Shown: positions 27,206 to 38,599 of the stretch, piece by piece | Layout: each line of letters starts with the position of its first letter | How positions within the stretch are numbered: position 1 is the stretch's first letter | Assembly (NCBI GenBank): GCA_963713275.1 | Contig: CAVQLG010000025.1 | Span: 1 to 64,000, forward strand | From: CAIWHR01 sp963713275 | GTDB taxonomy: Bacteria; Pseudomonadota; Gammaproteobacteria; Burkholderiales; Casimicrobiaceae | DNA: 64,000 nt | Direction of reading: 5' to 3' | Position numbers and translations under genes: made by a program | The notes under the pieces: generated by a model | Database searches by the model: none | Seen by the model: the letters and a program-made list of their open reading frames with translations, nothing else | What the model was told of the DNA's origin: nothing

Positions 27206-28831
27206 TCACAGAGCCAGCAGCACGGGAATCAGCAACAGCAGCAACGCAGGTGTCAAACTTGGGCGGATCTCGAACTGCTGGACCGTCCCCCACGCCCCCG
27301 TGAATCCGTCGCCGGCGATCGTGCGGGCGCGCAATCGATAGGTTCCGCTGGCGAGCTCGGGCAACTCGACCTCGGGCTGTTCCACCGTGAGGTCGACGAG
27401 CGGCGGCGCAAAGGCGTCGTCGGCAGCAATCTGCAGCTGGAGGCGTTCGCCGGGGCCGCCTGGGCGCCAGTGGATCGCTCGCTTGCCATCCTGGTCCTGC
27501 AGATCGATCGCCGGAGCATCCGGCAACCGCCGCAGGCTTTGCGCGGCGCTGAACGGGCCAGGACCCTCGGTGGCCTCGAACGCCGCGACCCGCCAGAAGT
27601 ACTCCCCGGGCAACAGGTCGTCGTCCGCGCGAATCCCGTCGCCGGCGATATCCTGCCGGTCGAGCAGCAAATCGGTGAACGCCGCGTCGCGTCCAAGCTG
27701 GAACCGGTAGGACAACGCGCCCTGGCGCCCGGTCCACCTGAACGACGGCCGCGCTTCGAGGACGAGCGCCCCGTCGGGCGGCGCGAGCAGGAACGGCGGT
27801 TCCGGCCGCGCGTCGATGACGAGCCGGCGCTGGGCGCTGAACCCCTCGAAACCGTCGGCATCGATGCCGCGCACCCGGAGGTGGTACTCGCCGTCCGGCA
27901 GGTCACGCATTCGGGCGACCGGCAGCGGTGCAGTCTGATCGGACAACAGCGCCGCAAACCCCTCGTCGGCCGCGATCTGCGTCCGGTACGCGACGGCGCC
28001 GGCCAGCGGCGTGAACGGCAGATCGGGAGCCACGCGCTCGACGCGCGAGGACACGGTGGTGAGGTCGGGGGCGGGGAGCAGCGCGCGCGGCCGGTCAGGG
28101 GCGCGATCGACGCCCGCCGAGGCGCCGAAGCCCGCCGTCACGTCGATTTCGCCAGCGCTGTTGCCCAGTGTCACTGCACCGGCGAGAACCTCGATCGAGG
28201 TCTCGGCTTCGCGTGCCGCGATGCGGAACCGGGTGCCGCGCGCTGCCGCAATGCCGGCTGGGGTGCGGATCTCGAACCGCCCGCCGCTGCTGCTGCTTCG
28301 CGTTTCAACGTCGTTTTCGAGCGCGCCGCGACGCAGATCGAGCCGGATGCTGCGCCGGTCGCGCGCGATCTCGGCGTGGGATTCGACCGCCAGCTCGGAG
28401 CCGCTCTTGATCAGGATCCGCGAGCCGTCGAACAAGCCCAGCGAGGCGCTGCCGAGCGCGCCCGCCTTGAGGACGACACCCTCGGCGAGCCCATCGCCGG
28501 CTTTGAGCCGGGACGGCTCGCCCCGTGCGTGCGTCGTCCAGATCTCGCCGTCTGTCGCAAGCACTACGGCCGGGACGTTGCGGCGGACAAGCCAGCTCTC
28601 GGGTATCCGCAGCACCGTTCCGGGCGCGATGCGCCGCGGATCGGCGATCCGATTGTGGCTTACAAGCCGTGGCCACAAGGCCATCGACCGCAGGTGCCGC
28701 ACGCTGATGGTCCAGGGATTCTCACCCCGCAGCACCACATAGGGGATCTCGTCGCCTGCGCAAGGCGTTGCCACCGCCAGAAGCACGGCTGCGGTTGCAC
28801 CCAACACGCTGTGCAGCACATGTCTGGACAT
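27206..28831 (-). CDS. Exported LysM-FecR domain protein, partner of the CHASE2 enzyme
   Basis: The protein (541 residues from the ATG at 28831) starts with a signal peptide (GATAAVLLAVATPCAG). A LysM-like module follows (about 28-80, YVVLRGENPWTISVRHL to GTVLRIPESW), then a FecR domain (about 95-220, with LKAGALGSASLGLFDGSRI and ARGTRFRIAA). Fibronectin-III-like repeats come next (about 245-515), and a hydrophobic C-terminal helix with little after it (LTPALLLLLIPVLLAL). It is probably anchored in the inner membrane with the domains in the periplasm, binding peptidoglycan through LysM. An upstream in-frame ATG at 29023 exists, but the signal peptide fixes the shorter start. It sits 19 bases before the c-di-GMP gene, so co-expression is likely. 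Confidence 0.88.
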   Translation of the reverse strand: MSRHVLHSVLGATAAVLLAVATPCAGDEIPYVVLRGENPWTISVRHLRSMALWPRLVSHNRIADPRRIAPGTVLRIPESWLVRRNVPAVVLATDGEIWTTHARGEPSRLKAGDGLAEGVVLKAGALGSASLGLFDGSRILIKSGSELAVESHAEIARDRRSIRLDLRRGALENDVETRSSSSGGRFEIRTPAGIAAARGTRFRIAAREAETSIEVLAGAVTLGNSAGEIDVTAGFGASAGVDRAPDRPRALLPAPDLTTVSSRVERVAPDLPFTPLAGAVAYRTQIAADEGFAALLSDQTAPLPVARMRDLPDGEYHLRVRGIDADGFEGFSAQRRLVIDARPEPPFLLAPPDGALVLEARPSFRWTGRQGALSYRFQLGRDAAFTDLLLDRQDIAGDGIRADDDLLPGEYFWRVAAFEATEGPGPFSAAQSLRRLPDAPAIDLQDQDGKRAIHWRPGGPGERLQLQIAADDAFAPPLVDLTVEQPEVELPELASGTYRLRARTIAGDGFTGAWGTVQQFEIRPSLTPALLLLLIPVLLAL

Positions 28832-29042
28832 CGCGATCACGGGCGTCTTTCGATCGGTTGCTTCATTGCATACCGCGAACGCGGGCCCCTCGGGCACCGG
28901 AGCTTGCTGCCATTCCGAAGCGTATTCTGCCGACTCGCCGAGCGGTTCGTCTACCGCCTTCATCCATGGTCGATGAGGATCGGTGATCGCAAGTCCAACA
29001 CGCCCGACGCGGCTCGTCGCCAACCGCGTCGTTCGCCCGGCC

Positions 29043-29838
<796 letters not shown>

Positions 29839-29873
29839 CGCGCGCGCTTCCCGGGGGACGTCGACACGCCGAA

Positions 29874-30345
29874 TCAAACGAAGAGGCAGACGTCGGACTG
29901 ACCGGCGAACTCCAGGAACGTCGACGCGCCGCCGAACTCGATCTCGTCGATGAAGTCGCTCTTCTCGAAGCTCGAAGAGATCGAGGGTCATCTGGCAGGC
30001 GACGAATCCGACGTGCGCCTCGAGGCAGAGCGCGCGCAACTCCTCCAGCGAGGCGACGCCCTTCCTCTTGAGCTTGTCCTTCATCATCCTTGTCGCCACC
30101 GTTTCCATTCCCGGCAAGGCGGCGACGAGCACGGGCATGGGCAGGGGCATCGGCATCGCCGGGTTGGCGAGCGGGCTGATCCTGACGTCGGACAAGTCGC
30201 GGCGCAGGAGCTGCAACCCGTAGAACGTGAAGAACACCCGCACCTCGTAGCCGAGCGCCGCGGCCGTCGACGCGAGGATGAACGGCGGATACGCCATGTC
30301 CAGCGTGCCCTTGGACGCGATGATCGCCATCTTCCTGGTGTGCAT
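29874..30345 (-). CDS. DsrE/DsrF-like (DsrE2-type) sulfur-relay protein, frameshifted near the 3' end
   Basis: The N-terminal part reads MAIIASKGTLDMAYPPFILA, then YEVRVFFTFYGLQLL and a Met/Pro-rich loop, typical of DsrE2-type proteins encoded next to tusA. The conserved cysteine lies in HVGFVACQMTLDLF. One extra base at 29970 breaks the frame. The expected tail FEKSDFIDEIEFGG to SDVCLFV continues in the next frame and stops at 29874. GGAGCG precedes the ATG at 30345. TusA and DsrE2 proteins pass persulfide sulfur between enzymes in sulfur metabolism; in sulfur oxidisers they feed cytoplasmic sulfite formation. Which process operates here cannot be told from this window. Confidence 0.85.
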
Positions 30346-30387
30346 GATCGCTCCGGTGGCGCCCGCTCGGGGGAGCGCGCGCGACAG

Positions 30388-30615
30388 CTACCTCTTCTTC
30401 AGGTAGAAGACGAAGTCCTTGCTCTCCTCGGCGGACCCGAGCAGCGTATTCCCGGTCTGGTTGGCGAATGCCTGCATGTCCTTGACCGAGCCCGGATCCG
30501 TCGCGACCACCTTGAGCACCTGCCCGCTCGCGAGGTCGTTCAGCGCCTTCTTGGTCCTCAGGATCGGCAACGGGCACGACAGCCCGCGTGCGTCCAGCTC
30601 CTTGTCATATTGCAT
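30388..30615 (-). CDS. tusA: TusA-family sulfurtransferase
   Basis: A complete 75-residue TusA/SirA protein. The motif LDARGLSCPLPILRTKKAL carries the active-site CPxP cysteine that bears the persulfide, and VKVVATDPGS-like sequence (here LKVVATDPGSVKDMQAF) forms the second strand. AGGA sits just upstream of the ATG. It is the first gene of the minus-strand set tusA, dsrE-like, cobA, with short gaps, so one transcript is likely. TusA hands sulfur to partners such as DsrE-type proteins or the tRNA thiolation machinery; the neighbour points to the former. Confidence 0.95.
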   Translation of the reverse strand: MQYDKELDARGLSCPLPILRTKKALNDLASGQVLKVVATDPGSVKDMQAFANQTGNTLLGSAEESKDFVFYLKKR

Positions 30616-30944
30616 GATCCTGCCCTCTGTCGAAAGCCTTCATTGTCGCCCATCCGGCGCTGACGCACACGCACCCTCCCGACGCGGGTGGCAGCGTGCC
30701 CGAGCGCCCGGACCCAGGCCCGCCCGGGCCCGCGCCCGGTGGCGCGGCGCCGTGCCGGGCGATCGCGATGCGCCGCGGCACCGCGCGGCCCGAGCCTGCT
30801 TGATCGACTATACTGCGGCGACCGAGCGGGGGCGACCCGGGTGACCCGGCACGGGATCGGGTGCGCGCACCCGCTGCCAAGACGTAACGCTGTCTGCGTC
30901 TCCCATCGCGCATCGCGCAGCGGCCCGTTCCTAAGGAAGCGCTC
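30616..30944. other. Divergent intergenic region between tusA and the SDR gene
   Basis: About 330 GC-rich bases between two divergently transcribed genes. It must hold both promoters. TATACT near 30810 is a possible -10 for the plus-strand gene, but no convincing -35 accompanies it. No coding sequence is recognisable. Confidence 0.4.
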
Positions 30945-31703
30945 ATGAAGGACCTGAAGGACAAGGTCGTGCTCGTCACCGGGGCGAGCACCGGCATCGG
31001 CGCTGCGGCGGCGCGTGGTTTCGCGGCGGCGGGCGCGGTCGTCGCCGTCCACTACGCGAGCAGTGCCGACGCCGCGGCCCGGGTCGTCGCCGACTGCCGC
31101 GCAGCCGGGGCGGCGGCCGAGACGTTCCAGGCCGACCTCTCGCGCCGCGACACCGCGGCGCCGCTCGTCGCGGCGGTCGCCGAGAAGTTCGGCGGCCTCG
31201 ACGTGCTGATCAACAACGCCGGCGGCCTCGTACGGCGGGCGAAGCTTCCCGAGATCGACGACGCCCTGTTCGACGCGGTCGTCGACCTGAACGTCCGGCA
31301 GCTGGTGATGGCGAGCCGGGCCGCGCTGCCCTGGCTCGAACAGCGGCGGGGCTCGATCATCAACACGACGTCGATCGCGGCGCGCAACGGCGGCGGGCCC
31401 GGCGCCTCGCTGTACGCGGCGGCGAAGGCCTTCGTTTCGACGCTGACGAAGAACTGGGCGAAGGAGCTGGGGCCCAAGGGCGTGCGGGTGAACGCCGTGT
31501 CACCGGGCGTCATCGAGACGCCCTTTCACGCGCGCTTCTCCACACCGGAGATGCTCGAGGCGATGCGGCGGACGATCCCGCTCGAGCGGCTCGGAGCGCC
31601 GGCCGACTGCACCGGCACGTTTCTCTATCTCGCCTCCGGGGCGCTGTCCGGCTACGTGACCGGCCAGGTGATCGAGGTCAACGGCGGGCAGCTCATGCCC
31701 TGA
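30945..31703 (+). CDS. Short-chain dehydrogenase/reductase (classical SDR)
   Basis: A 252-residue classical SDR oxidoreductase using NAD(P)H. The cofactor motif TGASTGIG is at about residues 13-20, the structural NNAG at about 90, and the catalytic Ser in IINTTSIAA with YAAAK (about 156-160). The C-terminal GYVTGQVIEVNGGQLMP is typical of FabG-like members. AAGGA lies at a good distance from the ATG. The substrate cannot be predicted; an alcohol, keto-acyl or sugar substrate is possible. It is followed by htpG about 200 bases downstream with its own likely promoter, so it is probably transcribed alone. Confidence 0.93.
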   Translation: MKDLKDKVVLVTGASTGIGAAAARGFAAAGAVVAVHYASSADAAARVVADCRAAGAAAETFQADLSRRDTAAPLVAAVAEKFGGLDVLINNAGGLVRRAKLPEIDDALFDAVVDLNVRQLVMASRAALPWLEQRRGSIINTTSIAARNGGGPGASLYAAAKAFVSTLTKNWAKELGPKGVRVNAVSPGVIETPFHARFSTPEMLEAMRRTIPLERLGAPADCTGTFLYLASGALSGYVTGQVIEVNGGQLMP

Positions 31704-31782
31704 TCCTGCGGGGCAACGGGGCGGGTGCCGCGGCCGGTGGCGCGGGTCACCGGTACCGCCCCGCGGTGCGGGTCGGCGGCGG

Positions 31783-31811
31783 CTCGCGCCCGGCGGGGAA
31801 GGGGGTAGAAT
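31783..31811 (+). promoter_or_regulatory. Possible promoter upstream of htpG
   Basis: GGTAGAATGG contains a good -10-like TAGAAT at 31806-31811, about 95 bases before the chosen htpG start. The -35 region is GC-rich and not convincing, and no sigma-32 consensus is seen. Confidence 0.25.
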
Positions 31812-31903
31812 GGCGACCCTTTGCAGGCCGCCGCGCGTTTGCGACGCGCGCGCCGAGGTGGGGTGCCGCGGCCGAACCGTTCAATCAGCCGGAGGACGTG
31901 GAA

Positions 31904-33838
<1,935 letters not shown>

Positions 33839-33903
33839 GCCGCCGGCGGCCGCGCGCCTCGGCAAACGGCCACCGTGGCGGGCGCGGCACGACCTCGCCG
33901 CCG

Positions 33904-36306
33904 TCAACTCGACTGCTTGATCGCCAGCACCGCCTGATTGCGCAGCGTGCGCAGCAGCGCGAGCTCGCGCTCCGCGATCGCGATCGTGTTTGCGACCGCT
34001 TTGTCGGCGTAGACCAGCGCGACCGGCACGCCCCGGATCGACATCGGCAGCAGCAGGAACGTGGGCGCGGCGATCGTCTCCCGGTACCAGGCCGGGATGC
34101 GCGGCAGGATCGCGGGGTCTGCGGCGTCGTGGATCAGAAGATCGACGTTCTTCGTGAGCGCGATGTTGAACACGTCGGCAGGGCCGCCCACCGGCAGCCG
34201 GAAGCGCGGCGCGATCGTGGCCGCGTCCGGACCGAAGCCGAGGCGGCCGACGAGGGTGCCGGACTTCGGATCGCGGACCGCGAGCAGCACGTGGCGTAAT
34301 CCCAGCGCGCGGTAGATCGTCTCGAGGATGATCCGCAGCACGTCGTTGAGCGCGAAATCCTCGACCAGCGTACTGCTGATGTCCTGGATGCCTGCGGCGA
34401 GGATTGCCTGCGCATCTCCGGCATGCCGGGACACGGGTTCGTGGCGCGTGCCCGGCGACGCGGACGGCATTTCGGCCGTGGGTCCGAGCAGCGTCGCCGT
34501 GAACTCGGGGTCGAGATTCCTGGCGCCGCCCGCTTCGGCCAAGCGCTGCGGCGCGGGCGTGGCCAGCAGGGGCGCGAGCGGCGTGTGCTTGAGATCGACC
34601 CGGATGATGGCCGAGAAGTCGGAGAGCTCGCCGAGCGCGTCGCCGATCACGACGGCCAGTTCCTTGGCCGACACCGGCAGGGCGCTCGCGAAACGCCGGC
34701 GGACCGCTTCGGTGTTCTGCTGGCCCGTGGCCGCGTCGCCGGCCGTCATGGCGACGTAGAGCTCGTCGGCGAACGCCGAGAGCGTTCGCAGCCTGCCTTC
34801 GTGCGTCGTCGGTGCGCGCAGCGGCCCGGGTGGCAGCCGGGTCATGCTCTGGACGATCGGCTCCGGCAGCCCCCAGCTGCGGGCGATGCCCGCGCCAAGC
34901 TCTTCGTACGAGATCCCCAGCGCGCGCTGCACCGCCTCCCGCTCCGGCACGTCGTTGCACTGGACGTCCCGCGCCGCCACGCTCGCCTCCTCCGGGAAAT
35001 AGAAGCGCGCGAGCAGGCGTCCGAGGTTGCGGAACATGGCGCAGATGAAGGCCTCCTCGGCGTCGCGCACGATGCCGGGAGACAGCCGCTTGCCGAGGTA
35101 ACCGGCGAGGTTCGCGCGCAGGAACTCGTCCCGCAGCGCCGTTGCCTGCTGCCTGTCGGGCAGATGCTCGAACAGGAGCAGCGAAATGGCGATGCTGCGC
35201 ACCGCGTTGACACCCAGCACCGCAATCGCGCGCGAGACGGTGCTCACGCTGCCCGCGCCGGTCGCGCGGTAGTGGACGGCGTTGACCAGCCGCAGCAGCT
35301 TGTTGGTGAGCGCGAAGTCCTTGAGGATGGTGGCGGACAGCTTGGCGATGTTCTCGCTCTCCGATGCCGTCAGCCGGTTGATCGAGCTGATCGCCTCCGA
35401 CAGCGCCGGGAAATCGGCCCGGTGCCGCATCCGGCGCAGCAGGAACTCAAGCGTGCCGGTGCCGGCGCCGGCGCCGGCGCCGGGAGTCGACGGCACCGTC
35501 GCGGCGTCGCCGGGATCGAGGTAGCGTTCGAGCGCCTCGCGCATCGCCGCCGCAGCCGGGTAGCGCACCGCCGGGTCGCGCGCCGTGGCCTTGCCGATGA
35601 TGCCGGCGAGCGTGGGGTCGACGTCGGTGTCGCCGGGCAGCGTGATCCCGCCCTCGACCGCGTTGTTGAGCGTCTGCGCAAGCGTCGCCCCGCCGATCGC
35701 GCGCCGCCCGCAGACGAGTTCGTAGAGGACGAGTCCCGCCGCGTAGACGTCACCCTGCGGGCCGAGAACGTTGTCGCGGATGTACTCCGGTGCCATGTAC
35801 GCCGGGGTGCCGTGGAAGTCGACGCTGCCCGCGGGATCGCTGACGCGCGCGGCAATGCCGAAATCGGTGACGCGGGCCCGCCCCGCCCGGTCGACCAGGA
35901 TGTTCGACGGCTTGAGGTCGCGATGCAGGATCCCCGCCCCGTGGGCGTGCTCGAGCCCGGCGAGCACATCGACGACCAGCGCGGCGGCGCGGCCGGGCGC
36001 CAGCGCGCCCTGCGCCTGCAGCAGCCCGGCCAGCGTGGGGCCCTCGACGAACTCGAAGACGAGAAACGGCACGCCGGCGTCCTCGCCGGCGTCGAACACC
36101 GGGACGATCTGCGGATGCCGCAGCTTGCCGGCCGCGCGCGCCTCGGCCAGCAGCCGCTGCGTGCGCGCGGGGTCGGGCCCGCGCAGCTGCAGCGTCTTGA
36201 GCGCCACCTCTCGTTCCAGACGCGGGTCGAAGGCGAGGTAGACGGCGCTCTCGCCGCCCTCGCCGAGCAGGCGCCGGAGTTCGAAGCGGCCCATCGTGCG
36301 GTTCAT
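33904..36306 (-). CDS. Ser/Thr protein kinase-HDOD-GAF fusion protein
   Basis: About 800 residues. The N-terminal Hanks-type kinase (about 5-265) has the glycine loop LLGEGGESAVYLAFD, the Lys in VALKTLQ, HRDLKPSNILVD with the catalytic Asp, and the DFG in VTDFGIAAR, so it looks active. An HDOD domain follows (about 285-500, with LLRRMRHRADFPALSEAIS and LVNAVHYRAT), then a GAF domain (about 640-800, with GLRHVLLAVRDPKSGTLVGR). No transmembrane helix is visible. HDOD domains bind signalling partners or nucleotides and GAF domains bind small ligands. The fusion suggests a soluble regulator that integrates a ligand with phosphorylation, perhaps of c-di-GMP or motility pathways; that is inference. 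The start could also be ATG 36294. Confidence 0.9.
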   Translation of the reverse strand: MNRTMGRFELRRLLGEGGESAVYLAFDPRLEREVALKTLQLRGPDPARTQRLLAEARAAGKLRHPQIVPVFDAGEDAGVPFLVFEFVEGPTLAGLLQAQGALAPGRAAALVVDVLAGLEHAHGAGILHRDLKPSNILVDRAGRARVTDFGIAARVSDPAGSVDFHGTPAYMAPEYIRDNVLGPQGDVYAAGLVLYELVCGRRAIGGATLAQTLNNAVEGGITLPGDTDVDPTLAGIIGKATARDPAVRYPAAAAMREALERYLDPGDAATVPSTPGAGAGAGTGTLEFLLRRMRHRADFPALSEAISSINRLTASESENIAKLSATILKDFALTNKLLRLVNAVHYRATGAGSVSTVSRAIAVLGVNAVRSIAISLLLFEHLPDRQQATALRDEFLRANLAGYLGKRLSPGIVRDAEEAFICAMFRNLGRLLARFYFPEEASVAARDVQCNDVPEREAVQRALGISYEELGAGIARSWGLPEPIVQSMTRLPPGPLRAPTTHEGRLRTLSAFADELYVAMTAGDAATGQQNTEAVRRRFASALPVSAKELAVVIGDALGELSDFSAIIRVDLKHTPLAPLLATPAPQRLAEAGGARNLDPEFTATLLGPTAEMPSASPGTRHEPVSRHAGDAQAILAAGIQDISSTLVEDFALNDVLRIILETIYRALGLRHVLLAVRDPKSGTLVGRLGFGPDAATIAPRFRLPVGGPADVFNIALTKNVDLLIHDAADPAILPRIPAWYRETIAAPTFLLLPMSIRGVPVALVYADKAVANTIAIAERELALLRTLRNQAVLAIKQSS

Positions 36307-36384
36307 CGCGACGTGGCTCGACCGAAGCGCGGACGGCACGGGGCAGCGCGCGGCACGCCGGCCCGTCGCGGCGAGCCTTTCGCG

Positions 36385-36765
36385 TCAATGGCCATACTCG
36401 TCGTACTTGCGGGCGCTGCCGCGCGCGCGGTCGGCGGGATACCGGGCCGCATTGAGGGCCAGCTTGGCGGCCGCCGCTGCGCCAAGGTCGATGTCGAGCC
36501 GGTCGGCGAGGCGCACGAGATAGAAGAGCACGTCGGCGAGCTCTGCGCCGATCGCCGCCTTCTTTTCGGGCGGCAGGTCCGGCGGCGTCGCCGCGTCCTG
36601 CCACTGGAAGTGCTCGACGACCTCGGCCGCCTCGACGATCATCGCCATCGCCAGGTTCTTGGGTGCATGGAACTGGTCCCAGTCGCGCTCGGTCGCGAAC
36701 GCGCGCAGGCGGTCGCGGATCGCGGCGAGGCTGTCGAGCGGGGCGAGGTCGGGTGCGGCGGTCAT
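36385..36765 (-). CDS. MazG-like nucleotide pyrophosphohydrolase
   Basis: A 126-residue all-alpha NTP pyrophosphatase. The Mg-binding helices are visible: MAMIVEAAEVVEHFQW carries the EXXE motif and AELADVLFYLVRLADRL the EXXD motif. The region DWDQFHAPKNLAMAM is typical of the dCTPase/RS21-C6-like branch. The enzyme probably hydrolyses non-canonical or excess dNTPs to the monophosphate, a house-cleaning role. It lies about 175 bases downstream of rlmJ on the same strand and about 80 bases upstream of the kinase gene; co-transcription is possible. Confidence 0.92.
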   Translation of the reverse strand: MTAAPDLAPLDSLAAIRDRLRAFATERDWDQFHAPKNLAMAMIVEAAEVVEHFQWQDAATPPDLPPEKKAAIGAELADVLFYLVRLADRLDIDLGAAAAAKLALNAARYPADRARGSARKYDEYGH

Positions 36766-36941
36766 CGCGGGTTCCTGTCCAGACAGCGCCGCAGACGCCC
36801 GGCGGCTGCAGCTCGCCCGCGGGAGGCGAGCGTGTTTCGCCAAGGCGCGGGTTCGAGGCCCCCCCTGGACGGACCTCCGGCGCCCGCTGGCGGGTCGCCG
36901 CGTGGCAGGAACCCGCGCGCGAGGGTGGCTCGCTCCGGCGC

Positions 36942-37787
36942 TCACGTTTGCCGGGCCTGCAGCGTGAAGCCGGCGCCGGCGTCCCGGGCGAGCAGTCGCG
37001 CCAGCGCCGGCAGGATCTCCCGCGCAGCGGCATCGAGCTTCCAGGGTGGATTGAACACGAACACGCCGCTGCCGTGAAGCCCGAAACCGTCGCTGCGCGG
37101 CGTAGAGACCTGCAGCACGGCATGCAGCCAGTCGCCGCCGGCGAGGCGCAACAGGGTCGTTGGAAGGCGCTGCGCCTCGCGCCGCTGGAGCAACGGATGC
37201 CACACGGCGAAGGCGCCGGTCGGGAAGCGCCGCAGCCCGTCGGCAAGCGTGCCGACCACCGCCCGGTAGTCGTCCAACGTCTCGTAGGACGGGTCGAGCA
37301 GCGCGAGCCCCCGGCGCGAGGGCGGCGGCAACGCGGACTTGAGCCCGGCGAACCCGTCGCCGGCGGTCACGGTCACCCGCCGCCCGGCAGGGGCGTAGCG
37401 CTCGGCCAGCATCTTCTGCTCGGTGCCGTGCAGTTCCCAGAGGCGCAACCGGTCCTGCGGCCGCAGGAGCTGCAGCGCGATCTGCGGCGAGCCGGGGTAG
37501 ACGCGCAGCGCGCCATCGGGGTTGCAGGCCCGCACCTGCGCCACGTAGTCGCGCAGCGGCGCCGGCAGGTCGGCCGAGTTCCACAGCCTGCCGATGCCGT
37601 CGGCGTACTCGCGGCGCTTCGCCGCGAACTTCGAGTCGAGCGCGTAGGCGCCTGCGCCGGCATGCGTGTCGAGCACCCACAGCGGCTTGTCCTTCTGGGT
37701 CAGCAGCCGCAGCAGCGACACCAGCAGCGCGTGCTTGAGCACGTCGGCGTGGTTGCCGGCGTGGAATCCGTGGCGGTAGCTCAGCAT
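36942..37787 (-). CDS. rlmJ: 23S rRNA (adenine-2030-N6)-methyltransferase RlmJ
   Basis: A complete 281-residue RlmJ. Diagnostic features are the start MLSYRHGFHAGNHADVLKHA, the SAM-binding LDTHAGAGAY, the catalytic DPSYE (variant of DPPY, about residue 166), and the C-terminal GSGVFVFNPPWKLD. It methylates A2030 of 23S rRNA during ribosome assembly, using S-adenosylmethionine. The gene is divergent from the ABC operon starting at 37925. Confidence 0.96.
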   Translation of the reverse strand: MLSYRHGFHAGNHADVLKHALLVSLLRLLTQKDKPLWVLDTHAGAGAYALDSKFAAKRREYADGIGRLWNSADLPAPLRDYVAQVRACNPDGALRVYPGSPQIALQLLRPQDRLRLWELHGTEQKMLAERYAPAGRRVTVTAGDGFAGLKSALPPPSRRGLALLDPSYETLDDYRAVVGTLADGLRRFPTGAFAVWHPLLQRREAQRLPTTLLRLAGGDWLHAVLQVSTPRSDGFGLHGSGVFVFNPPWKLDAAAREILPALARLLARDAGAGFTLQARQT

Positions 37788-37924
37788 GGACGGGGCGATC
37801 GTTGCGCCGCCCTCCCGGGCCCGCGCGGCGCGATTGTCCCACAGGCGTGCGACGGCGCACGTGCGGCCGCGAAGCGCCGGGTGTCCACCTTGCCAGCGCG
37901 TGCGAGCGTGGGTACGCTGCGCGG

Positions 37925-38599
37925 GTGCTGTCGCTGCGTTCGCTCTGGAAGTCGTATCCCGGTCCCACCGCGCGCACCGTTCTCGCCGACGTCTCGCTCG
38001 AGCTCGCCGCCGGCGACTACGTGGCCGTCATGGGCGAGTCGGGAGTGGGCAAGTCCACCCTGCTCAACCTTGCGGCGGGGCTTGAGCGGCCCGATCGCGG
38101 GACGATTCGCGTCGACGGCGTCGACCTTGCCACGCTCGACGACGACGCGCTGACGCTGCTGCGCCGGCGGCGCATGGGGTTCGTGTTCCAGGCCTTCCAC
38201 GTGCTGCCGTATCTCACCGTCGGCGAGAATGTCGCGTTGCCGCTCGCGCTGCAACGGCAGACCGGTCGCGTGGTCGACCAGCGGGTGCGCGAGGTGCTCG
38301 CGGCAGTCGGCCTCTCCGAGCGCGCCGGCAGCCGGCCGCGCGAGCTCTCGGGAGGCGAGCTGCAGCGGGTCGCGATCGCGCGCGCGCTGGTGCATCGCCC
38401 GGCACTGGTCCTCGCCGACGAGCCGACCGGCAATCTCGACCCGGACAGCGCGGCGACGGTGCTGGCGCTCTTGCGCGACGTGGTCAAGGGGCAGGGCGCA
38501 GCGGGGATTCTGGTCACGCACTCGGAGATCGCGGCGCGCACGACCGACCGCGTCCTGCTGCTTACGCGCGCGGGCGTGCGCGAGGTCCCGGCGCCGTGA
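37925..38599 (+). CDS. ABC transporter ATP-binding protein (LolD/MacB-type)
   Basis: A 224-residue ATPase with Walker A GESGVGKST, Q-loop FVFQAFHVLPYLTV, signature LSGGELQRVAIARAL, Walker B ALVLADEPTGNLD and H-loop VTHSEIA. The DEPTGNLD form is typical of ATPases that pair with FtsX/MacB-type permeases and work on substrates in the outer leaflet or periplasm. GTG at 37925 is chosen because LSLRSLWKSYPGP begins the conserved domain there; the frame is open further upstream without homology. Its stop overlaps the GTG of the permease gene (GTGA), so the two are translationally coupled. Confidence 0.93.
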   Translation: MLSLRSLWKSYPGPTARTVLADVSLELAAGDYVAVMGESGVGKSTLLNLAAGLERPDRGTIRVDGVDLATLDDDALTLLRRRRMGFVFQAFHVLPYLTVGENVALPLALQRQTGRVVDQRVREVLAAVGLSERAGSRPRELSGGELQRVAIARALVHRPALVLADEPTGNLDPDSAATVLALLRDVVKGQGAAGILVTHSEIAARTTDRVLLLTRAGVREVPAP

